Assembly: GCA_046758085.1 (NCBI GenBank)
Contig: JBHHZP010000109.1
Span: 1 to 11,761, forward strand
Source: VRUB01 sp046758085
Lineage (GTDB): Bacteria; Pseudomonadota; Gammaproteobacteria; Acidiferrobacterales; SPGG2
Direction of reading: 5' to 3'
DNA length: 11,761 bases
Shown: one piece after another, positions 1 through 6,795 of the stretch
How the letters are laid out: every line of letters starts with the position of its first letter
How positions within the stretch are numbered: position 1 is the stretch's first letter
Notes under the pieces: model-generated
The model's database searches: none
What the model was told of the DNA's origin: nothing
Seen by the model: only the letters and a program-made list of their open reading frames with translations
Program-made: the position numbers and the translations under genes

Positions 1-132
1 CCCGCCATTCGCCCGCCGACGGTAGCGCCCGGCACCTCGCGTCTTCGCATCACCTTCTCGGCAGCGCATGAGCCGGCACATGTGGACCGTCTGCTGCAGG
101 CGCTCGTGCAGATCGCGGATTGCGGCTCGTGA
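1..132 (+). CDS. bioF: 8-amino-7-oxononanoate synthase, C-terminal fragment
   Basis: Only the last 43 residues are present; the gene starts outside the window. Reading frame 1 from base 1 gives a protein end that begins PAIRPPTVAPGTSRLRITFS and runs to TGA at 130-132. The IRPPTV...G..RLRIT pattern followed by a short H-containing helix is the well-known C-terminus of BioF, the PLP-dependent enzyme that condenses pimeloyl-ACP with L-alanine in biotin synthesis. The stop codon overlaps the bioH start by one base (TGATG), which fits a bioF-bioH-bioC-bioD operon. The catalytic lysine and most of the fold lie upstream and cannot be checked here. Confidence 0.9.
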   Translation, partial: PAIRPPTVAPGTSRLRITFSAAHEPAHVDRLLQALVQIADCGS

Positions 133-899
133 TGGGGTTGCACGTGCAACAGATAGGGCAGGGCCCCGACGTGGCGCTGGTGCACGGCTGGGCTTTCAAC
201 GGTCGCGTCTGGCGTGAGCTTGTCGCCAGCCTCACGCAAGACTTTCGCGTGACGGTCGTCGATCTCCCTGGGCATGGCCGCAGTCCGGAGATGCCCGGGG
301 CGTACACGATGGAGACGCTGGCGCAGCAGGTGCTGGCGCTATTTCAGCGGCCGGTGACCTGGGTGGGCTGGTCGTTGGGCGCGATGGTCGGTCTGGCGGC
401 AGCCTGCTTGCCGCACACGGCCGTCGCGCGCATGGTATTGATTGGGGCGACGCCCCGCTTTGCCGGCGGGCCGGATTGGGCGCACGGGCTCGCACCCGCG
501 CAGCTACGCGAAGTTGCCGAGGCATTGGAGCGGGACTGCCGGGGGACGCTGGCGCGTTTTCTCAGTCTGCACCTCGGCCAGGAACGCGATGCGCGCGCGC
601 TGCTCAGGCGCTTGCGTCGGAACATGTTTGCGGACGAGCCGGCAGCGCCGGGGGCATTGCAGGCCTGCTTGACGATCTTGCAGCATGCCGATCTGCGTTC
701 CGTCGTTTCATCGATCGCGGTCCCGGTGCAGTTGATTCATGGCGAGCGCGACAAGCTGGTGCCGCTCGCAGCCGCAGAGTATCTGGCAGCCCGGCTGCCC
801 ATGGCGCGGCTCGAGGCCATCCCGGCCTGTGGGCATGCACCGTTTCTGTCGCGTCGTCAGCGCGTCGAGCAGATCCTGCTGAGGTTTCTCCATGAGTGA
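132..899 (+). CDS. bioH: Pimeloyl-[acyl-carrier protein] methyl ester esterase BioH
   Basis: This is a 255-residue alpha/beta hydrolase that removes the methyl ester from pimeloyl-ACP methyl ester, ending the BioC-BioH stage of pimelate synthesis in the cytoplasm. Visible motifs are the oxyanion-hole strand LVHGW near residue 16, the nucleophile elbow GWSLG with Ser81, Asp207 in GERDKLVP and His235 in CGHAPF. These match the Ser/Asp/His triad spacing of E. coli BioH almost exactly, and the length is the family norm. I chose ATG 132 because it overlaps the bioF stop as TGATG; TTG 120 and GTG 129 are in-frame alternatives with no better ribosome site. The 3' end overlaps bioC by 8 bases. Being sandwiched between bioF and bioC makes a generic hydrolase very unlikely. 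Confidence 0.95.
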   Translation: MGLHVQQIGQGPDVALVHGWAFNGRVWRELVASLTQDFRVTVVDLPGHGRSPEMPGAYTMETLAQQVLALFQRPVTWVGWSLGAMVGLAAACLPHTAVARMVLIGATPRFAGGPDWAHGLAPAQLREVAEALERDCRGTLARFLSLHLGQERDARALLRRLRRNMFADEPAAPGALQACLTILQHADLRSVVSSIAVPVQLIHGERDKLVPLAAAEYLAARLPMARLEAIPACGHAPFLSRRQRVEQILLRFLHE

Positions 900-1776
900 A
901 CGACTGGCGCCCGCGGGCATGCTGGACAAAGTACAGATGCGGGTAGCGTTCGAGCGCGCCGCCATCACCTACGATGCGGCGGCTGTGCTGCAACGAGAAA
1001 TAGCCGAGCGCATGCTCGAGCGCCTGGATCTGATCAAGTGTCGCCCGCGTCGCATACTCGACGTGGGTTGCGGCACCGGGCATTGCAGTCGCGCGCTGGA
1101 GCGGCGTTACCGGCGAGCGCGCATTATCGGCGTCGATATCGCCTACGCCATGACGCGGGCGGGACAAATGAGAACGCGCTGGCGCAATCGGCAGCGCTTC
1201 GTCTGCGCCGATGCCGAGGCCTTGCCCCTGGCGGACGGCAGCGTGGACATGGTGGTGTCGAACCTGACGCTGCAGTGGTGTGATCCCGACGCGGTCTTGC
1301 GTGGATTCGCCCGCGTGCTGCGTCCCGGCGGCGTAGTCATGTTCACCAGCTTCGGCCCCGACACGTTGTGCGAGCTGCGCGCGGCCTGGCAGACGGTCGA
1401 TGAGCGCCCGCACGTGCACGCCTTTCTCGATATGCACGATCTCGGCGATGCCGTGTTACGTGCGGGGCTGGCCGACCCGGTGATGGACGTCGAGCATTTC
1501 ACGCTCACCTACCCGGATGTGCTCACGCTGCTGCGCGATCTCAAGAACCTGGGCGCGCACAACGTGACCCGCACACGCAACCGCGGGCTGACCGGCAAAC
1601 GCAGTTTTGCTCGTTTCCGCTCGGCCTACGAAGCGCAGGCACGCGATGGTTTGATCCCGGCCACCTATGAGGCCATTTACGGCCACGCCTGGGCGGCGAC
1701 CGCGCCCGCCGCGCGGGTGCGCGCGGACGGATCCGTTTCCATCCCGCTTGCAGAGATCTGGCGCCGGGAGCGATGA
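892..1776 (+). CDS. bioC: Malonyl-ACP O-methyltransferase BioC
   Basis: This 294-residue SAM-dependent methyltransferase methylates the free carboxyl of malonyl-ACP so that the fatty acid machinery can extend it to pimeloyl-ACP methyl ester. The SAM-binding glycine motif LDVGCGTG lies at residues 56-63, an acidic strand end GVDIAYAM follows, and later come DGSVDMVVSNLTLQWC and the conserved LRPGGVVMFTSFGPDTL block. The N-terminal KVQMRVAFERAAITYDAAAVLQ stretch is the typical BioC entry (F..AA..YD..A.LQ). The start ATG 892 has GAGG at 881-884, seven bases away, and lies inside the end of bioH. The stop TGA at 1774-1776 overlaps the first possible bioD start (ATGA). Nothing is missing from the domain. 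Confidence 0.95.
   Translation: MSERLAPAGMLDKVQMRVAFERAAITYDAAAVLQREIAERMLERLDLIKCRPRRILDVGCGTGHCSRALERRYRRARIIGVDIAYAMTRAGQMRTRWRNRQRFVCADAEALPLADGSVDMVVSNLTLQWCDPDAVLRGFARVLRPGGVVMFTSFGPDTLCELRAAWQTVDERPHVHAFLDMHDLGDAVLRAGLADPVMDVEHFTLTYPDVLTLLRDLKNLGAHNVTRTRNRGLTGKRSFARFRSAYEAQARDGLIPATYEAIYGHAWAATAPAARVRADGSVSIPLAEIWRRER
1766..1770 (+). promoter_or_regulatory. Ribosome binding site deciding the bioD start
   Basis: GGGAG lies 8 bases before ATG 1779 but only 2 bases before ATG 1773. The spacing therefore favours the second ATG, while the ATGA overlap with bioC would favour the first. The difference is only two residues. Confidence 0.5.
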
Positions 1777-1778
1777 AG

Positions 1779-2462
1779 ATGGGGTGGTTCGTGACCGGTA
1801 CCGACACCGGGGTCGGCAAGACCCGGGTCGCGACCGCGCTGCTGGAGGCGTTGTCGCGCCGCGGTGTCCGCGTAGTCGGCTTGAAACCGGTGGCGAGCGG
1901 TTGCGATCTGACCGCGGAGGGCCTGCGCAACGCCGATGCGCAGGCGCTGTTGCAATGCACCTCGGTGGCGCTCGCCTATGGTGACGTCAATCCCTATGCC
2001 TTCGGGCCGGCGGTGGCGCCGCACCTGGCGGCGGCGGCGGCGGGTGTGCGGATCGACATTGCGGCCATCCGCGGTTGCTACGAGCGCGTGGCGGGTGCCG
2101 CCGATGCTGTGATTGTCGAGGGAATCGGCGGCTGGTATGTGCCCATCGACGAGCGCCTGACCATGGCCGACGTGGCGCGTGCGCTGGGATTACCGGTGAT
2201 CCTGGTTGTGGGCATCCGCCTGGGGTGCCTCAGTCATGCGTTACTGACGGTCGAGGGTATCGCCCGCACGGGGTTGCCGCTCGCCGGCTGGGTCGCCAAC
2301 GGCATCGATCCAGCGGTGGCGCTGTTCGAGGAGAATGTCGGGGCACTGCGCGAGCGCATTCGTGCCCCGTTGCTGGGCGTGGTCCCGCATGTCGAGCGGC
2401 TTACGCCAGCGAACGTGGGCCAGTATCTGGATCTGCATAGCCTGGGCGCATGGACAGGCTGA
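1779..2462 (+). CDS. bioD: ATP-dependent dethiobiotin synthetase BioD
   Basis: BioD closes the ureido ring: it carboxylates 7,8-diaminopelargonic acid with CO2 and ATP to give dethiobiotin. With the start at 1779 the protein has 227 residues. The deviant Walker A loop GTDTGVGKT lies at residues 7-15, the substrate-binding LKPVASG with Lys36 follows, and EGIGGW sits at 114-119, all classical BioD features. Two in-frame ATGs compete. ATG 1773 overlaps the bioC stop as ATGA but lies only 2 bases from GGGAG (1766-1770); ATG 1779 is 8 bases from it and is preferred, and both leave the fold complete. No terminator is visible downstream, so read-through toward the oxidase genes cannot be excluded. 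The aminotransferase bioA and the synthase bioB are not in the window. Confidence 0.94.
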   Translation: MGWFVTGTDTGVGKTRVATALLEALSRRGVRVVGLKPVASGCDLTAEGLRNADAQALLQCTSVALAYGDVNPYAFGPAVAPHLAAAAAGVRIDIAAIRGCYERVAGAADAVIVEGIGGWYVPIDERLTMADVARALGLPVILVVGIRLGCLSHALLTVEGIARTGLPLAGWVANGIDPAVALFEENVGALRERIRAPLLGVVPHVERLTPANVGQYLDLHSLGAWTG

Positions 2463-2732
2463 AGCGCTCGTAATCGGGAACCCTTTATTGCCTGCCGCCG
2501 GGTTGTGTCTGCGTGCCGATAACTCGGTTGCAGGGACATTGTCCATGTGATAGCGTCCGCAAAATTCGCCGCCGGGCAGCTGATTATCGTGTTAAGTTGG
2601 CACAACTCGTTGAACGTCGGTGGGCTGCGACCGTTTGTGGGCAAAGGCCATGGTCGCGAGGCGGGACGGAGAGCCAAGCCGCTAGTAGGATCCGTTCGTA
2701 CCGTGACGCAGAATTCCACATATGGGTAAGCT
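2463..2732 (+). other. Intergenic region between bioD and the oxidase cluster
   Basis: These 270 bases hold no gene I can support. Short frames across it give arginine-rich translations without family resemblance. It is the only sizeable gap upstream of the oxidase genes, so it should contain their promoter, but no convincing pair of -35 and -10 boxes is visible. Two small dyads are present: GGAC-ATT-GTCC at 2534-2544 and AGTTG-GCA-CAACT at 2595-2607. The second overlaps a sequence resembling a sigma-54 -24 element (TTGGCAC, 2597-2603), but the matching -12 element is poor and off by one base. No hairpin-plus-T-run terminator for bioD is evident. Confidence 0.6.
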
Positions 2733-3230
2733 ATGGGCGCACGGTACGTTCCCGATGATTCCGAAGCGCAAGCACGGTGTATCGTAATTCGACCCAACCG
2801 CTCGCTCTCCTTGCGGGGGTTGATCTGGCTGCTGATCGCATACGCAGCGCTCCTGTCGATAATAGGGCTCGGGTTTTTACAGGCGGGCGCGTGGATAGTT
2901 TTACCCTTTGCCGGGTCAGAGGCGATCGTCATCTGCGCGGTTTTCTATTTTTTGGTTTACCGCCACGCCAATGACCATGAGGTGGTACTCATTGATGGTG
3001 ATACGATAACAATAATCAAGCATAACGGCACTAGGGAGTCGCGAGACGAGTTTCAAAACTACTGGACCCGGGTTAGCTTGCAGCGAGCGCAAAACGATCA
3101 GTACCCCTCGAGGCTGATGCTCGGGTCATGCGGGCGGCAGGTTGAGGTTGCTGCAGAAATAAGGGAAGAAGACAGGCGAGCCCTTGCCCAGAAACTGAAA
3201 ACCCTATTGGGTCAGACTGCATATTCGTGA
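2733..3230 (+). CDS. DUF2244 domain integral membrane protein
   Basis: This 165-residue protein matches the DUF2244 pattern as I know it. RPNRSLSLRGL at about residues 20-30 leads into two closely spaced membrane segments (about 30-50 and 54-77, with the family-typical GAWIVLPFAGSE between them), then a cytoplasmic-looking domain with DGDTITI, a conserved W in NYWTRVSLQ, and a C-terminal GRQVEVAAEI..EDRRALAQKL helix. The function of the family is unknown. It often lies directly before coxB in proteobacteria, as here, with 29 bases to the coxB ATG, so a role in oxidase assembly or stability is an inference from context. ATG 2733 has only a weak GGGTAAG-like ribosome site. The first 17 residues are poorly conserved-looking and could be trimmed by a later start. 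Confidence 0.85.
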   Translation: MGARYVPDDSEAQARCIVIRPNRSLSLRGLIWLLIAYAALLSIIGLGFLQAGAWIVLPFAGSEAIVICAVFYFLVYRHANDHEVVLIDGDTITIIKHNGTRESRDEFQNYWTRVSLQRAQNDQYPSRLMLGSCGRQVEVAAEIREEDRRALAQKLKTLLGQTAYS

Positions 3231-3248
3231 AAGATTTCGGAATTGCTC

Positions 3249-3253
3249 GGGAG
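3249..3253 (+). promoter_or_regulatory. Ribosome binding site deciding the coxB start
   Basis: GGGAG lies 6 bases before ATG 3260. It supports that codon over the in-frame GTG at 3227, which overlaps the DUF2244 stop but has no comparable site and would put 11 extra residues before the signal peptide. Confidence 0.7.
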
Positions 3254-3259
3254 AAAAGC

Positions 3260-4399
3260 ATGTCGATTCTCTGTTCTCATAAGTTGAGACGGAAGTTAGT
3301 GAGTCTGATCGTGGGTATAGGCGTGTTGCTCAGCGCGAGGATAGCGTCGGCGGCATATGAGTATGACTTTCAGACGCCCGTTACCCCGATCGCACAGAAG
3401 ATCCTTGATCTGCACCATCTTATCTTTTATATCTGCGTCATCATATTCATCGGCGTTTTCGGCGCCATGTTTTACGCGGTATTTGCACACCGCAAGAGCC
3501 GTGGGCACAGCGCGGCGAAATTCCATGAAAACTCAACGGTCGAAGTCGTGTGGACGATCATCCCCTTCCTGATCCTGGTCGCCATGGCCATCCCCTCGAC
3601 GGCGGTGTTACTCGAGATGGATGATGTGACTCGGTCCGACATGACCGTCAAAATTACAGCCTATCAATGGAAATGGCGCTACGATTACATGGATCACGAC
3701 GTCGGTTTCTTCAGCGTCCTTTCCACCCCGAGGGCACAGATCGATAACCAGGACAAAAAGAACAAGAACTATCTTCTGGAGGTCGACAATCCGCTGGTAG
3801 TTCCGGTTAACAAGAAGATCCGCTTCCTGGTAACTACAAACGATGTGCTGCACGCGTGGTGGGTACCTCAGCTTGGCATAAAGAAAGACGGGATTCCTGG
3901 TTTCATTAATGAAATGTGGGCCCGTATTGAACAACCCGGCGTGTACCGAGGTCAGTGCGCGGAGTTGTGCGGCAAGGATCACGGGTTTATGCCGATCGTA
4001 GTGAAGGCCGTCAGCGATGAGGACTTCGCAGGCTGGGTGAAACAGCAGCAGGAGCTCAAGGTCGCGAGCGCGGCCGAGGCCAAGAAAACCTGGACCAAGG
4101 AGCAGCTCCTGACGCGGGGCAAGAGCGTCTATAATCAATGTGCCGCGTGCCACGGTCCCACCGGCCAGGGCGTGCCCGGTGTATTCCCGCCCATTGCCGG
4201 GAGCAAGATCGCCACTGGTCCGCTCGATGCACATCTGAATATCGTCATGAACGGCAAGCCCGATACGGCGATGCAGGCGTTTGGCAAGCAGTTGAACGAC
4301 ATAGATCTGGCGGCGGTCATAACCTTCGAGCGTAACGCATTCGGTAATAACACGGGCGACGTCGTGCAACCTTCCCAGATCAAGGCCTTGCGCAAGTAA
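3260..4399 (+). CDS. coxB: Cytochrome c oxidase subunit II with C-terminal cytochrome c domain
   Basis: Subunit II takes electrons from cytochrome c through its periplasmic CuA centre. The 379-residue protein shows a signal peptide (about 1-32, ending ARIASAA), two membrane helices (about 54-76 and 95-118), the aromatic patch YQWKW at 135-139, and a complete CuA site: His198, then Cys233, Glu235, Cys237, His241 and Met244 in CAELCGKDHGFM. After a linker of about 40 charged residues, a class I cytochrome c domain follows with CAACH at 294-298 and a likely axial Met338 in DTAMQAFG. The fused heme c domain makes it a caa3-type subunit. N-terminal Cys5 is not in a lipobox. It stands between the DUF2244 gene and coxA, 26 bases from the latter. 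Confidence is high because every copper and heme ligand is visible. Confidence 0.97.
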   Translation: MSILCSHKLRRKLVSLIVGIGVLLSARIASAAYEYDFQTPVTPIAQKILDLHHLIFYICVIIFIGVFGAMFYAVFAHRKSRGHSAAKFHENSTVEVVWTIIPFLILVAMAIPSTAVLLEMDDVTRSDMTVKITAYQWKWRYDYMDHDVGFFSVLSTPRAQIDNQDKKNKNYLLEVDNPLVVPVNKKIRFLVTTNDVLHAWWVPQLGIKKDGIPGFINEMWARIEQPGVYRGQCAELCGKDHGFMPIVVKAVSDEDFAGWVKQQQELKVASAAEAKKTWTKEQLLTRGKSVYNQCAACHGPTGQGVPGVFPPIAGSKIATGPLDAHLNIVMNGKPDTAMQAFGKQLNDIDLAAVITFERNAFGNNTGDVVQPSQIKALRK

Positions 4400-4425
4400 A
4401 GCGAAGCGGTTTTACAGGAGACTGA

Positions 4426-6021
4426 ATGATGGCAACAACAGCAACCGCACATCATCACGAAGAGCATCCGGGTGGTATCGTCCGTTGGTTATGTACCACC
4501 AACCATAAGGATATCGGGACGCTGTACCTGTGGTTCGCCTTGATCATGTTCTTTGTGGCGGGCGGCATGGCCTTGATTATTCGCGCCGAGCTGTTCGAAC
4601 CGGGACTACAGATCGTACAGCCCAATTTCTTTAATCAATTGACGACCATGCACGCCCTGCTCATGATCTTCGGGGCGATCATGCCCGCGTTTGTGGGGCT
4701 GGCCAACTGGCAGGTCCCGATGATGATAGGGGCGCCGGACATGGCGCTTCCCAGACTGAACAACTGGAGCTTCTGGCTGTTGCCACCGGCGGGCACGTTG
4801 CTGTTGCTTGGATTTTTCTTGCCCGGCGGGGCCCCGGGGGCGGGATGGACAATCTATCCGCCGCTGACGATACAAACGGGAATGGGCATGGACACCACCA
4901 TTCTGTCCATTCACATGTTAGGTATTTCCTCGGTGCTGGGCGCGCTGAACATCATCGCTACGATTCTGAACATGCGCGCACCGGGGATGACGCTGATGAA
5001 AATGCCGCTGTTCGTCTGGACCTGGCTTATCACGGCGTTCTTGTTGTTGGCGGTCATGCCGGTGCTGGCTGGCGCTGTCACGATGTTGTTGACCGACCGG
5101 CACTTCGGTACCAATTTCTTCGATGCCGCGGGTGGTGGTGACCCAGTGATGTTCCAGCATGTCTTCTGGTTCTTCGGCCACCCGGAGGTGTACATATTGA
5201 TCCTGCCGGCTTTTGGCGTCATTTCGCAGATCATCCCGACTTTCTCGCGCAAGCCGTTGTTTGGTTACGATTCTATGGTTTACGCGACTGCGTCAATTGC
5301 CTTTCTGTCGTTCATCGTGTGGGCGCACCACATGTTCACGGTGGGTATGCCGACGGCCGGCGAGTTGTTTTTCATGTACACGACAATGTTGATTGCCGTG
5401 CCCACGGGGGTAAAGGTGTTCAACTGGGTGTCCACGATGTGGCGCGGGTCGCTGACGTTCGAGACACCGATGCTCTTCGCCATTGGGTTCGTCTTTCTGT
5501 TCACCATCGGCGGCTTGTCCGGACTTATGCTGGCGATTGTGCCGGCGGACTTCCAGTACCACGATACTTATTTTGTGGTCGCTCATTTCCACTATGTGCT
5601 TTTCTCGGGATCCATCATGGCCATCATGGGCGCGGTGTATTTCTGGTTGCCCAAGTGGACCGGTCATATGTACAACGAGACCATGGGCAAGTGGCATTTC
5701 TGGTTGACGACAATATTTTTCAACATCACGTTCTTCCCACAGCACTTCTTGGGACTGGCGGGGATGCCACGCCGCATCCCCGACTATGCGCTGCAGTTCA
5801 GCGAATTCAACATGTGGTCGAGCATTGGCGCATTCGGCTTGGGTCTGACACAGTTGCTGTTCCTTTACATCATTGTGCAGACTGTGCGTGGCGGCAAGAA
5901 GGCCTCGACTCAGGTGTGGGAAGGGGCGCACGGCCTGGAGTGGACCGTGCCCTCGCCGCCGCCATACCATACGTTTATGACGCCGCCCAAGGTACGCACT
6001 ACTGACCTGATAAGCCCATGA
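4426..6021 (+). CDS. coxA: Cytochrome c oxidase subunit I
   Basis: This is the catalytic 12-helix subunit that reduces O2 to water and pumps protons. In the 531 residues the low-spin heme a ligands are His76 and His389, the heme a3 ligand is His387 (AHFHY), and CuB is bound by His252 (GHPEVY, with the cross-linked Tyr256) and His301-His302. The D-channel motif GAPDMALPRLNN (102-113) and K-channel Lys330 in PTGVKVFNW are present, and Glu254 in helix VI places it in the A1 heme-copper oxidase class. AGGAG at 4416-4420 lies 5 bases from ATG 4426 and 8 from ATG 4429, so either Met may be used. The N-terminus carries AHHHEEH, unusual but in the cytoplasmic tail. The stop overlaps the next small gene as ATGA. 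Confidence 0.98.
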   Translation: MMATTATAHHHEEHPGGIVRWLCTTNHKDIGTLYLWFALIMFFVAGGMALIIRAELFEPGLQIVQPNFFNQLTTMHALLMIFGAIMPAFVGLANWQVPMMIGAPDMALPRLNNWSFWLLPPAGTLLLLGFFLPGGAPGAGWTIYPPLTIQTGMGMDTTILSIHMLGISSVLGALNIIATILNMRAPGMTLMKMPLFVWTWLITAFLLLAVMPVLAGAVTMLLTDRHFGTNFFDAAGGGDPVMFQHVFWFFGHPEVYILILPAFGVISQIIPTFSRKPLFGYDSMVYATASIAFLSFIVWAHHMFTVGMPTAGELFFMYTTMLIAVPTGVKVFNWVSTMWRGSLTFETPMLFAIGFVFLFTIGGLSGLMLAIVPADFQYHDTYFVVAHFHYVLFSGSIMAIMGAVYFWLPKWTGHMYNETMGKWHFWLTTIFFNITFFPQHFLGLAGMPRRIPDYALQFSEFNMWSSIGAFGLGLTQLLFLYIIVQTVRGGKKASTQVWEGAHGLEWTVPSPPPYHTFMTPPKVRTTDLISP

Positions 6022-6134
6022 CCGTGCACACGGGAAGGCCCCCGGCACAAAGACGTGCGGTTGTACGTACGGTTGTCATCCTCGGGATTATCGCCGTCGC
6101 GCTGTACCTGTTCACGATATTTGGGAGTTCGTAG
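6018..6134 (+). CDS. Small single-span membrane protein, probable oxidase assembly factor
   Basis: A 38-residue frame starts at ATG 6018, overlapping the coxA stop by four bases (ATGA), and ends with TAG 6132-6134, whose last base is the first of the ctaG start GTG. It encodes a basic N-terminus (HTGRPPAQRRAVVR) followed by one hydrophobic helix (about residues 18-35, VVILGIIAVALYLFTIF). Basic residues before a single helix suggest an inside-N membrane protein. Tiny membrane proteins at this exact place between coxA and cox11 are annotated in other proteobacteria as cytochrome oxidase small assembly protein; I assign it by position and shape, not by a sequence match. It has no clear ribosome site and probably relies on coupling to coxA. 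Confidence 0.72.
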   Translation: MTVHTGRPPAQRRAVVRTVVILGIIAVALYLFTIFGSS

Positions 6135-6757
6135 TGAACACGCCAGAGCCATTGGCCCAAGCCAACAAACGTGTGATCGGCAGGCTGCTTTTGCTGACAG
6201 TTGCCATGTTTGGATTTGGCTTTGCGCTGGTGCCGCTGTACGACGTGTTCTGTCAGATCACCGGTCTCAACGGGAAAACCGGTCGTATCGATGAGCGGGT
6301 CGCGCAGGCCAGTCAGGTGGATACGAGCCGCTGGGTCACGGTCGAGTTCACCGGCCAGGCGATGAACGGCCTGCCCTGGGAGTTTCGGCCCTTGCAGAAC
6401 AAGCTGCGTGTGCACCCCGGTGAGACCGCTGTAGTCAAGTACTACGTGCGCAATACGACGGCTGAGACCATGACGGGGCAGGCGGTTCCCAGCGTGAGTC
6501 CGCCCAGGGCGGCATCGCACTTCAAGAAGGTCGAGTGCTTTTGCTTCAGCCGGCAGCAGCTCGAGGGCGGGCAGAGCGAAGAGATGCCCGTGAGGTTCCT
6601 GGTGGAGAGCGATCTACCCGAAGACGTTAAGACGCTTACCTTGTCTTATGCATTCTATGATGTCGATTCGTCGCCTGCGCGGCGGGTCGGCAGCAATGCG
6701 CGTCTGGCGATCCACGGGCGTGAATCGTCGCACCGGCCGGCATCATCGGGTGGATAG
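6134..6757 (+). CDS. ctaG: Cytochrome c oxidase assembly protein CtaG/Cox11
   Basis: Cox11 is a membrane-anchored copper chaperone that delivers CuB to subunit I. The 207-residue protein has a short cytoplasmic N-terminus, one membrane helix (about 15-34), the conserved VPLYDVFCQITGLNGKT block with Cys40, and a periplasmic immunoglobulin-like domain with the copper-binding pair Cys135 and Cys137 in VECFCFSRQQL, followed by the MPVRFLVESDLP and LTLSYAFYDV strands. These are all hallmarks of the family and its length is normal. The start is GTG 6134 with GGGAG at 6123-6127, six bases away; it overlaps the previous stop by one base. The next Met is residue 25, inside the helix, which excludes it. 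A 38-base gap separates it from coxC. Confidence 0.96.
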   Translation: MNTPEPLAQANKRVIGRLLLLTVAMFGFGFALVPLYDVFCQITGLNGKTGRIDERVAQASQVDTSRWVTVEFTGQAMNGLPWEFRPLQNKLRVHPGETAVVKYYVRNTTAETMTGQAVPSVSPPRAASHFKKVECFCFSRQQLEGGQSEEMPVRFLVESDLPEDVKTLTLSYAFYDVDSSPARRVGSNARLAIHGRESSHRPASSGG

Positions 6758-6795
6758 AGGCTAATTATTAGAAACGGCAACTAGAGGAAAATTGT

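Noticed and set aside
604..1437. Minus-strand frame of 277 residues opposite bioH and bioC
   Set aside because: It is antisense to two well-supported genes and is a high-GC shadow with no recognisable domain.
2597..2614. Sigma-54 promoter TTGGCAC...TTGAA
   Set aside because: The -12 part lacks GC and the spacing is one base too long, so it does not meet the consensus.
2513..2758. Small frames of 60-81 residues between bioD and the DUF2244 gene
   Set aside because: The translations are Arg/Ser-rich with no motif, there are no ribosome sites, and one overlaps the DUF2244 start. Nothing supports coding.
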